Assembly (NCBI GenBank): GCA_040880485.1
Contig: JBBDIJ010000014.1
Location: forward strand, 1 to 64,000
DNA from: JBBDIJ01 sp040880485
GTDB taxonomy: Bacteria; Bacteroidota; Rhodothermia; Balneolales; Balneolaceae
Length of the DNA stretch: 64,000 nt
Direction: 5' to 3'
The notes beneath the pieces are model-generated. The model had not been told where the DNA came from. It was given only the letters and a program-made list of their open reading frames with translations, and made no database searches. Positions 17,828-26,264 of this stretch are shown here, piece by piece (positions within the stretch are counted from its first letter, which is position 1; every line of letters starts with the position of its first letter). The position numbers were made by a program, and so were the translations under genes.

Positions 17828-18576
17828 CGTTTGGCAAGCCGTTGATCATTGACCCGTTTGAACGGTGAGAGCAGTCTCTCATCCAGTGCGGCTATGGTCA
17901 TCTCCCGCTTGCCTGGGGCACCGGGAGCCCTGGCCACTTTCCAACCCGCCGCAGCCATAGCAGCCCGCGCTTTTGTGGAGGCGCAATAGGTAGAGAGAAG
18001 TACGTCTTCTGAGCTCCAGGAAACCAGCTTTTCAAAGATTTGCGAAGTCCAGAACTCCGGGTTTACTTCCGGAGAGAAGGGGTCAAAAAGGATGGCGTTC
18101 AGCGGACTCAGAGGGGGTGGCATCTTTTCGAACCGTCCGACGAAAAGGTCGAGCGTCAATGCCGTGTCAGGTTCAAACCGGTTCCACCCGGGTCGCAGGG
18201 AGCCGAAGATGGAGGCCAGAATCTCTTCCCCATCTTCAAGTCCCAGAAGTGATGCGTAGTTGAGCGAACACGCGAGTGGTGCGGATACGGGTTCCACTTC
18301 CGCGGAGATGAAATGGATGGGCCCTGACAATTTTCCTCTCCGTATCAAATCCAGAAGTAGCAGAAGATTGAGGCCGGTGCCAAAGCCTGCTTCGAGAAGA
18401 GTGGAATTTTCTCTTCCGGTAATTCTGTCTGTAAGGCGCGGCTGGTCAAAAAAAACGTGTCGATTTTCCGATATGGCGCCAGTGGGGTTGTGATAAAACT
18501 GTTTGTATTTTTCAGAGTAGAGCGTGTGGGAGCCATCCTCTGTCATGTGCCGTTTTGCTTTTTCCGGGGTGTGCAT
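17791..18576 (-). CDS. mnmD: MnmD-type tRNA U34 methyltransferase
   Basis: SAM-dependent methyltransferase that completes the 5-methylaminomethyl group on wobble uridine of tRNAs made by MnmEG. The 261 residues correspond to the MnmC1 half only, with SEKYKQFYHNPTGAI..E at the N-terminus, the SAM motif LEAGFGTGLN and the ILFDPFSPEVNPEFW catalytic segment. The FAD oxidase half of MnmC is absent, as in many non-enterobacteria. Its last 37 bases overlap the convergent helicase gene. Confidence 0.92.
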   Translation of the reverse strand: MHTPEKAKRHMTEDGSHTLYSEKYKQFYHNPTGAISENRHVFFDQPRLTDRITGRENSTLLEAGFGTGLNLLLLLDLIRRGKLSGPIHFISAEVEPVSAPLACSLNYASLLGLEDGEEILASIFGSLRPGWNRFEPDTALTLDLFVGRFEKMPPPLSPLNAILFDPFSPEVNPEFWTSQIFEKLVSWSSEDVLLSTYCASTKARAAMAAAGWKVARAPGAPGKREMTIAALDERLLSPFKRVNDQRLAKRYRSGEFNGSSF

Positions 18577-18748
18577 TTCTTTGATCGTGTTGGCGATGAC
18601 GAGCTTTATGAAATATGCATGGAGAATGAATGAAAATCATCAGGTAATTCACAGTGTGATTGCTCTTCCGATGTTTATACCTTTCCTGCAGTAGTATTGC
18701 TTTTCCCGGTAGAGGGAATGCCGGGTTGAACCGTTATTTTACAAAGTT

Positions 18749-19936
18749 ATGCCAGTTCACCTTTCCGATCTCAAGAACCGATCTGCCGCCCTTCTCGACG
18801 GCATGGTCTCCATACGTCGTCACCTGCACAGAAACCCGGAGGTGAGCTATCAAGAGCATGATACCACAACATTCATTCTTGAGGAGCTGAAAAAACTGGG
18901 CATACCCACGGAACGTCCGCTTGAAACCGGTTGTGTCGGAGTGATTGAAGGGAAGAAGCCGGGCCCGGTGATTGCCCTTCGTGCCGATATTGATGCACTC
19001 GCCATGGACGAAGAGGGGGATGTGAAACGCGATTTCATGTCCCGAAGACCTGGTGCAGCTCACTGCTGCGGCCACGATGCTCATACGTCCAACCTGATTG
19101 GAGCTGCATCGCTGCTGACGGAATTTTCTGAACATCTGGAGGGGAAGGTGGTACTCATCTTTCAGCCGGCGGAGGAGAAGTTACCGGGCGGGGGCAGGTT
19201 GCTCTGCGAGACAGGCTATCTGCAAAAAGCGGGAGTTGAGGCTATATATGGCCTTCACACTAGCCCTTATCACAAGACAGGGACTGTAGCCTTTCGGGAA
19301 GGTCCGCTAATGGCACGCCCCGATGAATTTGAGATCGAGCTTGTGGGAAAAGGCGGTCACGCCGCCTATCCCCATATGGCGATCGATCCAATCGTTATGG
19401 CATCCGCTACAGTTATGCAGCTACAGACGGTAGTGAGCCGCAGTGTGGATCCGGCAGAACCGGCAGTGGTTACAGTCGGAAAGATCGGCGCCGGATCTGC
19501 ACACAATGTGATACCGGCTAAAGCCAATTTACTGGGTACGGTTCGCACCTTTTCAAAGGAGACTGCGAATCAGATCCGGGAGAGGATGGAGCAGATCGTA
19601 TCCGGGGTGGCCCGTGCACATGGCGGAGAGTACAGATTCCAATTCAATGAGGGATACCCTGCGGTGGTCAACGATTCCAACCTTTCTGAAAAATTTCGTA
19701 AGACTGCTTCAGATTTGATGGGCGATAAAGCAGTCATCGAGATGGCGAAACCTGTAATGGCGGGGGAAGATTTCGCCTTTTATCAGCAGCACTTTCCGGG
19801 CCTCTTTTTCTTTCTGGGCAGTGGAAGTGAAGAGAGTGACTCCCAGTGGAGCTGGCACCATCCCCGATACAATGTAGATGAGAACTGTTTTCTGGTGGGT
19901 GCACCCCTTTTGGCATCACTTGCACTCAATATCTGA
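18749..19936 (+). CDS. M20-family amidohydrolase
   Basis: Zinc/cobalt metallo-amidohydrolase of the IAA-amino-acid/hippurate/N-acetyl-diaminopimelate type (395 residues). The metal-binding CCGHDAHTSNLIGAA motif, the PAEEKLPGGG segment with the catalytic glutamates, the dimerisation domain starting near RPDEFEIELVGKGGHAAYP and the C-terminal GEDFAFYQQ segment with its HHPRYNVDE ligand are present. The exact substrate cannot be set; no lysine or peptide operon surrounds it. Confidence 0.9.
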   Translation: MPVHLSDLKNRSAALLDGMVSIRRHLHRNPEVSYQEHDTTTFILEELKKLGIPTERPLETGCVGVIEGKKPGPVIALRADIDALAMDEEGDVKRDFMSRRPGAAHCCGHDAHTSNLIGAASLLTEFSEHLEGKVVLIFQPAEEKLPGGGRLLCETGYLQKAGVEAIYGLHTSPYHKTGTVAFREGPLMARPDEFEIELVGKGGHAAYPHMAIDPIVMASATVMQLQTVVSRSVDPAEPAVVTVGKIGAGSAHNVIPAKANLLGTVRTFSKETANQIRERMEQIVSGVARAHGGEYRFQFNEGYPAVVNDSNLSEKFRKTASDLMGDKAVIEMAKPVMAGEDFAFYQQHFPGLFFFLGSGSEESDSQWSWHHPRYNVDENCFLVGAPLLASLALNI

Positions 19937-19949
19937 TACCCGTCTATTT

Positions 19950-20627
19950 TCATGATCTCTTTTTAAAAGCGGCAGGAAGTTCCATCTGATGGTGTTCCCT
20001 GTAAAGTTCCATCAGTTCGCTCAGGATCATGGCCGTAGCTCCCCAGAGCGGGACCTGATGTATATTCCAGTAGGGAACACGATAGTTCAGGTTTCTCAAA
20101 GTCCAGGGTTCGATCCGGATAAGTTTCTCATCAAACAGGGATTGAATTGGAGTGAAGAACGCTTCCTTAACCTCCTCCGGATTCAGTTTCAGGGTGGGTC
20201 GGGCACTTAGTGAGCCAATGACCGGCTGAATATGGTTGGAGGAGTAGGCCAGTAAGAGTCCGGTCAGCGAACCCGCAATATCAACGAAATCTTCTCGTAT
20301 GCCGGTCTCTTCCCGCATCTCTCGTAGTGCGGTCTCTGTGATAGTCTCTCCCGCTTCCATTCGCCCCCCGGGAAAACTGATCTGTCCTGCGTGAGAGATG
20401 GTATCGGCTCGAAGTGTAAGAAGGACTTCCGGATGGCCCGGAACCTCCTCAATTAGAAGGACCATTACGCCGTTGCAACAAGCCCCCTCTTCCGGGCAGC
20501 CTCCTCTGTCGGGTTCTCCCTCTCCCATGGGATCGGGAGCCATTCTGTGCTGTGCATCTCTCCCGGGAAGAGGCTTCTCTTTGAGCCGCTGCTTGAGCCA
20601 TGAGATGAAAGGGGTACTAATCATCAA
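19950..20627 (-). CDS. CoA pyrophosphatase-type NUDIX hydrolase (NudL-like)
   Basis: A 225-residue NUDIX enzyme. The NUDIX box reads GGRMEAGETITETALREMREETGI and is preceded by VLLTLRADTISHAGQISFPGG, the extra motif that marks the coenzyme A-diphosphatase subgroup. The C-terminal WGATAMILSELMEL is also typical. It likely hydrolyses CoA or acyl-CoA to phosphopantetheine and 3',5'-ADP. Cysteines near residues 44-51 (GCPEEGACC) lie in an N-terminal extension that I do not recognise. It converges on the M20 gene. Confidence 0.9.
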   Translation of the reverse strand: MMISTPFISWLKQRLKEKPLPGRDAQHRMAPDPMGEGEPDRGGCPEEGACCNGVMVLLIEEVPGHPEVLLTLRADTISHAGQISFPGGRMEAGETITETALREMREETGIREDFVDIAGSLTGLLLAYSSNHIQPVIGSLSARPTLKLNPEEVKEAFFTPIQSLFDEKLIRIEPWTLRNLNYRVPYWNIHQVPLWGATAMILSELMELYREHHQMELPAAFKKRS

Positions 20628-20828
20628 AAAGGAGTCTGTTTGGGAAAGGTATCTCGGATCGTCCAGCTGTCCACAGCTATAATAAGGTAAAGTTATATAG
20701 AAGGAACCGGAACATAAATTTCTGCATTCGATTCACACCTGTTTTACAGAAAGGGGTTGATATGCGAAGGGAGATGCACGAACTTGCCGGCGCAAATCGA
20801 AATTTGAAACTGTAAGGGACACTGCTCC

Positions 20829-21764
20829 ATGAGTCTTCTGGTTGTTGGATCTGTTGCGTATGACGGTATTGAAACCCCGTTTGGGAAAAAGGATCGTATT
20901 CTGGGCGGTTCGGCTACCTACATTTCAGTCGCTGCTTCTTACTTTACCGAACCCGTTTATCTTGTAGGTGTGGTTGGCAGTGATTTTACCGACAAAGATA
21001 TAGGCCTGTTGAAGAACCGGGGGATCGATCTGGGGGGGTTACAGGTAGATGAAACAGGCGAGACCTTTTTCTGGAGCGGGAAATACCACTACGATCTGAA
21101 TAAGCGGGATACCCTGGAGACGAGACTGAATGTCTTTGAAAACTTCGACCCTGTGATTCCGAAGCGGTCCCGGAACAGTCGCATAGTGGCCCTTGGCAAT
21201 ATTGAACCCGGTTTGCAGGAGAAGGTGCTTGATCAGGTAGAGAACCCGGACCTGGTCGTTATGGATACCATGAACTTCTGGATTGAGGGGAGGCGGGAGG
21301 CCCTGGAGAGTACTTTGAAAAGAGTGGATCTGCTGGTCATTAACGATTCCGAGGCGCGTGAGCTCAGCGGAGAACCCAATTTGATGATCGCTGCCGAAGT
21401 GATTCGGGATATGGGCCCAAATCATCTTATTATCAAGAAGGGAGAGCATGGAGCTCTCTCTTTTTCCGATGACGGGGTCTTTAGTGCTCCTGCCTATCCG
21501 GTGGTTGATATCTTTGATCCGACGGGTGCTGGAGACTCCTTTATGGGTGGCCTTTTGGGGTGGCTCTCCTATACTGATGATCTCTCCGCATTGAACATGC
21601 GACGTGCGGTCATCGTGGGGTCTGTTATGGCCAGTTTTTGTGTCGAGAAGTTTGGCCCGGAAAGGCTTCTGACTCTTACCGAGAGTCAGATCTACGAACG
21701 TTACCGGGAGTTTGTGGAGCTCTCGGAAATTCCGTCAATCGAGAAGGGCAGCTCCTCCCCCTGA
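20829..21764 (+). CDS. PfkB-family carbohydrate/nucleoside kinase
   Basis: A 311-residue ribokinase-fold kinase. The N-terminus LVVGSVAYDGIETPFG and GGSATYISVAASYF form the substrate lid, and VVDIFDPTGAGDSFMGG is the PfkB signature 2 with the catalytic aspartate in GAGD. The substrate is not clear; similar proteins are annotated as adenosine kinase-like or sugar kinase. It is followed 17 bases later by rdgB, whose role in purine nucleotide cleanup makes a nucleoside substrate plausible (inference). Confidence 0.88.
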   Translation: MSLLVVGSVAYDGIETPFGKKDRILGGSATYISVAASYFTEPVYLVGVVGSDFTDKDIGLLKNRGIDLGGLQVDETGETFFWSGKYHYDLNKRDTLETRLNVFENFDPVIPKRSRNSRIVALGNIEPGLQEKVLDQVENPDLVVMDTMNFWIEGRREALESTLKRVDLLVINDSEARELSGEPNLMIAAEVIRDMGPNHLIIKKGEHGALSFSDDGVFSAPAYPVVDIFDPTGAGDSFMGGLLGWLSYTDDLSALNMRRAVIVGSVMASFCVEKFGPERLLTLTESQIYERYREFVELSEIPSIEKGSSSP

Positions 21765-21781
21765 CAACCGACCCCATCAGA

Positions 21782-22378
21782 ATGGCCGTTCGAACTCTAT
21801 TTCTGGCAACCGGAAACCGCGATAAAATTCGGGAAATCCGGAATCTGCTTGATCCGCTTCAGATCGAGGTCCGGACCATTGATGAGTTTCCCGGCCATGA
21901 GGAGATTGACGAGGATCTTCCTGACCTCGAAGGTAATGCCTTGAAGAAGGCACGCATCTGGCATCAACGGACCGGTTTACCTGCATTGTCAGATGACACC
22001 GGTCTGGAAGTAGATGCTCTCGGGGGAGAGCCCGGAGTCAGATCGGCGCGCTACGCCGGAGAGGGAGTTACATATAGTGACAATGTGAATTTGTTGTTAA
22101 AAAAGATGGACGGAAAAAGGGATCGCAAAGCCCGGTTCCGGACCGTGGTGGCTCTTGTCGATTACGAAGGCGAGCACCTCTTTGAGGGAATTTGCACTGG
22201 AGTGATTACAACAGAAATAGCCGGAGAGGGCGGGTTCGGTTACGATCCGGTATTTCGACCGGAGGAATATGATCGTACCTTCGCAGAACTTTCCGTGGAG
22301 GAGAAAAACAGCATCAGCCATCGCGGCCTGGCACTGCAAAAAGTAGTGCAATTCCTGAAGGAGGGGCGGTTGGCCTGA
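21782..22378 (+). CDS. rdgB: Non-canonical purine NTP pyrophosphatase (RdgB/HAM1)
   Basis: Hydrolyses dITP, ITP and XTP to monophosphates, keeping them out of DNA. The 198-residue protein begins at ATG 21782, where the family N-terminus appears (FLATGNRDKIREI); a longer reading would overlap the kinase and has no homology-like content. SDDTGLEVDALGG, the RSARYAGEG substrate loop and the C-terminal SHRGLALQ segment are conserved. It lies between the kinase and the symporter on the same strand. Confidence 0.95.
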   Translation: MAVRTLFLATGNRDKIREIRNLLDPLQIEVRTIDEFPGHEEIDEDLPDLEGNALKKARIWHQRTGLPALSDDTGLEVDALGGEPGVRSARYAGEGVTYSDNVNLLLKKMDGKRDRKARFRTVVALVDYEGEHLFEGICTGVITTEIAGEGGFGYDPVFRPEEYDRTFAELSVEEKNSISHRGLALQKVVQFLKEGRLA

Positions 22379-22386
22379 ACAGTTAT

Positions 22387-22391
22387 GGAGG
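22387..22391 (+). promoter_or_regulatory. Shine-Dalgarno GGAGG for a CTG start
   Basis: GGAGG stands seven bases before an in-frame CTG (22399). No ATG, GTG or TTG exists in this frame between rdgB and Met 22522, so this site sets the likely start of the symporter. Confidence 0.6.
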
Positions 22392-22398
22392 CAGATTC

Positions 22399-23946
22399 CT
22401 GGGATTTTCTATACTTGACTATACCGTAATTCTGATCTACCTGCTGGCGGTAGTTTTTTTTGGAATCTGGTCGGCAGGCCGTCAAAAGTCGGCTCGTGAC
22501 TATTTTCTTGGTGGCAGGAATATGCCATGGTGGGCTGTACTCTTCTCAGTTGTAGCTACGGAAACTTCCACACTCACTTTTATCAGTATCCCCGCGGTTG
22601 CATATGGAGGCAATCTTACGTTCCTGCAGCTTACCATCGGTTATATTCTGGGGCGGGTGGCCGTAGCTCTCTGGTTTCTTCCCGCCTATTTCGAGGGCGA
22701 GTTGAGTACGGTATACCAGTATCTCTCCAACCGTTTCGGCCCTGGAATAAGGAGGGTAGCCGGATCTACATTTATAATTACACGTTTGCTGGCTGATGGT
22801 GTGCGTCTTTTTGCTACCGCTATACCGCTCGCCATCATTATTCGTATGGCAGGCGCTTTCCCGGAGTGGGGAGATCTGCAGATCTATGCACTTGCGATCG
22901 CACTAATTGCTTCTGTAACCCTTTTATACACGCTTCTGGGTGGTATTCGCGCGGTGATCTGGATGGATGTAGTGCAGATGGGAGTCTATCTTGGGGGCGC
23001 ATTTTTTGCGATACTCTGGCTGCTGTATCAGATACCCGTTTCGGGCGGGGAGGCTCTCTCCATGCTAGCCGGCGAGGGGAAGCTGCAGCTCTTTGTTTGG
23101 GGAGCTGAGCTGAGCTGGAGAGAATTTCTGGCCGACCCCTACGTATTCTGGATTGCACTTTTTGGAGGTGCCGTCTTCTCGGTGGCCAGCCACGGAACCG
23201 ATCAACTCATTGTGCAGCGTCTGTTGGCTACAAAAACCCTGAGGGAGAGCCAGAAAGCCCTGGTCTGGAGTGGAATAGCAGCCACATTGCAATTTGCGCT
23301 ATTTCTGGGGATAGGCCTGCTCCTCTGGGTCTTCTATATGGGCGAATCACCTGCCGGGCTGGGTCTCCAGACAGCGGATGAAGTATTTGCTCTCTACATT
23401 GTAGAACAGATCCCTGTCGGTGTAGCAGGCCTCATCGTGGCTGCACTGATAGCCGCTGCAATGAGCAGTCTGAGCTCTTCACTAAATGCACTCGCCTCCT
23501 CCACCACGTGGGATTTGATCAAGCCACTCTATGGAAGCCGCTGGACCTCGGAAACGGAATTGAAGATCTCACGTTGTGTAACCGTATTCTGGGGTATTGT
23601 GCTCACCGGGTCGGCTCTTCTCTTTGCCTGGCTTCAGCTGGGTGGAGGCGAGAGGCCCGCCATCGTAGAGTTGGGGCTGGGCATAGCTTCCTATACGTAC
23701 GGAGGGTTATTGGGTATCTTTCTTTTCGGACTACTCTTCTCCAGACCGGATCGCAGGGATGCCATGATCGGCTTTTTCACAGGATTGATTGCCCTGCTCT
23801 TTATGGTCGAAGGGCCACTACAGGCCCTGTTACCGGGGGAAGGCCTGGCCATCGCCTGGCCGCTCTATACCCTGGTGGGCAGTGTGATCGTGGTTGCGGC
23901 AGGTAATCTGTCCTGGTGGATCCGTTCCCTCTTAAAACAGGCCTGA
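22399..23946 (+). CDS. Sodium:solute symporter (SSS family)
   Basis: Sodium-coupled uptake carrier with about thirteen membrane helices. The family N-terminus (ILDYTVILIYLLAVVFFG, then DYFLGGRNMPWW) is encoded upstream of the first ATG (22522), so that ATG would delete the first helix. An in-frame CTG at 22399 with GGAGG seven bases ahead gives a full 515-residue protein beginning (M)GFSILDY. Sodium-site segments ATETSTLTFISIPA and ALIAAAMSSLSSSLNALAS are present. Solute unknown; sugars, sialic acid and amino acids are all possible. Placed 20 bases after rdgB. Confidence 0.85.
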   Translation: MGFSILDYTVILIYLLAVVFFGIWSAGRQKSARDYFLGGRNMPWWAVLFSVVATETSTLTFISIPAVAYGGNLTFLQLTIGYILGRVAVALWFLPAYFEGELSTVYQYLSNRFGPGIRRVAGSTFIITRLLADGVRLFATAIPLAIIIRMAGAFPEWGDLQIYALAIALIASVTLLYTLLGGIRAVIWMDVVQMGVYLGGAFFAILWLLYQIPVSGGEALSMLAGEGKLQLFVWGAELSWREFLADPYVFWIALFGGAVFSVASHGTDQLIVQRLLATKTLRESQKALVWSGIAATLQFALFLGIGLLLWVFYMGESPAGLGLQTADEVFALYIVEQIPVGVAGLIVAALIAAAMSSLSSSLNALASSTTWDLIKPLYGSRWTSETELKISRCVTVFWGIVLTGSALLFAWLQLGGGERPAIVELGLGIASYTYGGLLGIFLFGLLFSRPDRRDAMIGFFTGLIALLFMVEGPLQALLPGEGLAIAWPLYTLVGSVIVVAAGNLSWWIRSLLKQA

Positions 23947-23954
23947 TATCGATT

Positions 23955-24034
23955 CTGACGGCAGCCGTCAGGGCATATTCCTGAATTGAACGGGTTGAAC
24001 CGGTGCAGGCGGCTATCTGCCGCCCGCTGGTTCA
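23955..24034. terminator. Two hairpins between the symporter and serA
   Basis: A perfect palindrome with arms CTGACGGC and GCCGTCAG and one central base (23955-23971) is followed by a larger imperfect hairpin from TGAACCGG to the matching TGGTTCA with GGCGGC/GCCGCC inside (about 23996-24034). The genes converge here, so these are likely transcription ends, though no T run is present. Confidence 0.5.
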
Positions 24035-24047
24035 GCACTATAAGTGT

Positions 24048-25640
24048 CTACTCCGAAAGGGAGATGTACCGCACGTGGTCTACTCCATCGAGGGCATAGA
24101 TCGGTCTCAGCTCCTCATCATTGAGCTTCTTGTCGACAATCACAGCCGTGATCGCACGGGTACCTTTCCCCTCACGTCCAAGGCTCAGTGCACCGATATT
24201 GATCCCCTGTCCTGCCAGTGCACCCGCAACCGATGCGAGCATTCCCGGCTTGTCCAGGTTTTGGTAGATGAGGATATCGCCCTCCAGCCTGAGCTCGATT
24301 CCGTAGCCATCGATTTCGACGATGCGGTAGTCGTCTTCGCCAAAGACAGAGGCCGAAATTTCACGGTATTCAGCATCATCACCCAGGCGAACGGTAATCA
24401 GGTCCTTGTAGAGTTTGCCATCGGTCGTTGTGGTCTCTTTGATTCGGAAACCGCGATCTTCGGCATAGACTCTTGCATTAATCAGGTTCACTTGTTCATT
24501 GACATACTGCTTCAGCATTCCTTTCAGAATCCCGTCCGTCAATACTTCTGCATATTTGGAGCAGACACCCGTATACTCGAAGCTGAAGTTGTCTGCATTT
24601 TCGGGTTTGATCTGTCCCATCACCTGACCCAGCTTTTCTGCCAGCTCCAGAAAGGGGTGGACCTCCTTGTTGGTGAGAAGGGCGATGGACTTGCTGTTCA
24701 GGCTTCCCTTGTAGTTCTTGTTCTCGAGGGCATCGGCCATCTGCTCTGCGATCTGGACGGCTACCTTCTCCTGGGCCTCTTCGGTCGATGCTCCCAGGTG
24801 GGGGGTAGAAATGATGGCCGGATTGCTGAGCACCTTTCTGAGGGGTTCATCCGGTGGTTCCGTCGTGTATACATCCAGGGCGACACCACCGACAATTCCT
24901 TTTTCGATCAGTTCTGGAAGATCTGCCTCTTCATAAATTCCACCACGTGCACAGTTGACCAGCCGAATCCCCTGCTTCAGTTTGGCGGCATTTTTAAGGG
25001 AGATCATTCCTCGTGTCTTTTCGGTGAGAGGTGTATGTACCGTCAGAAAATCACTGCTGCCCAACAAAGTATTGAGATCAATGAGTTCGACGTCCAGATC
25101 TTCGGCATGCTCGCGTGTTGCAAACGGGTCGTAGGCTTTGATGGTCATACCAAATACATTCATACGCCGGGCGACTTCCGAACCGATCTTGCCGAGGCCT
25201 ACAATGCCCAGAGTTTTCCCGTGCAACTCGGTTCCCATGAATTTTTTCCGATCCCATCCGCCGGATTTGACTCTACTTACAGCCTCCGGAATGTTTCTGG
25301 CAAGCGAGAGGATGAGACCGCAGGTGTGCTCTGCAGTAGAGATCGTATTGCCATCGGGAGTGTTCATTACCAGTACTCCGCGGGCGGTTGCTGCCGGCAA
25401 GTCGATATTGTCTACACCCACACCTGCCCGTCCGATCACTCTGAGGTTTTTAGCGTGGCTCAGAAGCTCACTGTCTACCGTCGTAGCAGAGCGGACGACA
25501 ATCCCCTCATACTCTCCGATAATCGATTTTAACTTGTCCAGATCCACGTCTTTCGGTTGGTCCGCAGCAAATCCGCGTTTGTCGAACATCTCTTTACAGA
25601 GTGGATCTACACTGTCCAGGAGTAAAATTTTACTAGGCAT
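24048..25640 (-). CDS. serA: D-3-phosphoglycerate dehydrogenase
   Basis: First enzyme of serine synthesis, oxidising 3-phosphoglycerate with NAD. The 530-residue length marks the long form: catalytic and Rossmann domains (GLGKIGSEVARR near residue 147, GRAGVGVDN, TPHLGASTEEAQ with the catalytic histidine), an intervening ASB domain, and a C-terminal ACT domain (NLDKPGMLASVAGALAGQ) for likely serine feedback. It is preceded by engB on the same strand, 12 bases away. Confidence 0.97.
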   Translation of the reverse strand: MPSKILLLDSVDPLCKEMFDKRGFAADQPKDVDLDKLKSIIGEYEGIVVRSATTVDSELLSHAKNLRVIGRAGVGVDNIDLPAATARGVLVMNTPDGNTISTAEHTCGLILSLARNIPEAVSRVKSGGWDRKKFMGTELHGKTLGIVGLGKIGSEVARRMNVFGMTIKAYDPFATREHAEDLDVELIDLNTLLGSSDFLTVHTPLTEKTRGMISLKNAAKLKQGIRLVNCARGGIYEEADLPELIEKGIVGGVALDVYTTEPPDEPLRKVLSNPAIISTPHLGASTEEAQEKVAVQIAEQMADALENKNYKGSLNSKSIALLTNKEVHPFLELAEKLGQVMGQIKPENADNFSFEYTGVCSKYAEVLTDGILKGMLKQYVNEQVNLINARVYAEDRGFRIKETTTTDGKLYKDLITVRLGDDAEYREISASVFGEDDYRIVEIDGYGIELRLEGDILIYQNLDKPGMLASVAGALAGQGINIGALSLGREGKGTRAITAVIVDKKLNDEELRPIYALDGVDHVRYISLSE

Positions 25641-25652
25641 ATTGTTGTCAGA

Positions 25653-26264
25653 TTAAGTCTCAGGTTCAGTATTGGTAGGTTTGGCAAATTCGGCAATCAG
25701 GGATTGTACCTCCCCGATGCCATCTCCCGTCTCTGCTGATGTGAGCAGAACGGGTACTTCTATATTCATCTCGGATAAAGTGCGGATCAGCCGCTGTTTC
25801 GATTGCATGCGTTTGTTCGCAGAAAGCTTGTCGCCTTTGGTGAGCAACACAGAAAAAGGGCGTCGGTTGGATGCGAGCCAAAAGAAGAGCTCCTCATCGA
25901 TACTTGTAGCTTCGTGCCGGCAGTCTACCAGATGCAGGACCAGCTCAATAGTGTTCCTCTCCAGAAGATAGGTTCTGATGTTTCGTTCCCAGTCCTTTCG
26001 GATTGCCTCCGGAACTTTTGCGAATCCGAATCCCGGAAGGTCGACGAGATACCAGGCATCGTCGATTCGGTAGTAGTTCATTTGTTGCGTCTTTCCCGGG
26101 GTGTTACTGGTGCGAGCCAGTCTCTTTCGCCCGGTGATCCGGTTGATCAGGGAGGATTTTCCCACATTGGAGCGGCCAGTCAGGCAGAACTCCGGGAGAT
26201 CCGGATCGGGGCAGTGTGCCAGAGAAGGGGCGCCACAAATAAATTGAGCACTCGTGAACGCCAT
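25653..26264 (-). CDS. engB: Ribosome biogenesis GTPase EngB/YsxC
   Basis: Small GTPase needed for 50S subunit assembly (203 residues). G1 GRSNVGKSSLI, G2 around NTPGKTQ, G3 DLPGFG, G4 TKGDK and G5 TSAETGDG are in order. The ATG at 26264 was chosen because it shares one base with the purF stop (TAATG) and gives the family N-terminus MAFTSAQF; a longer frame upstream would lie inside purF. Confidence 0.95.
   Translation of the reverse strand: MAFTSAQFICGAPSLAHCPDPDLPEFCLTGRSNVGKSSLINRITGRKRLARTSNTPGKTQQMNYYRIDDAWYLVDLPGFGFAKVPEAIRKDWERNIRTYLLERNTIELVLHLVDCRHEATSIDEELFFWLASNRRPFSVLLTKGDKLSANKRMQSKQRLIRTLSEMNIEVPVLLTSAETGDGIGEVQSLIAEFAKPTNTEPET

Noticed and set aside
22385..22429. ATG at 22385 as the symporter start
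   Set aside because: It is in another frame and stops after 14 codons at TAA before reaching any symporter-like sequence.
24003..25532. A 509-codon open frame on the plus strand, antisense to serA
   Set aside because: It lies wholly opposite serA, whose motifs and length are beyond doubt, and its protein has no family-like segments; it follows from codon bias on the other strand.
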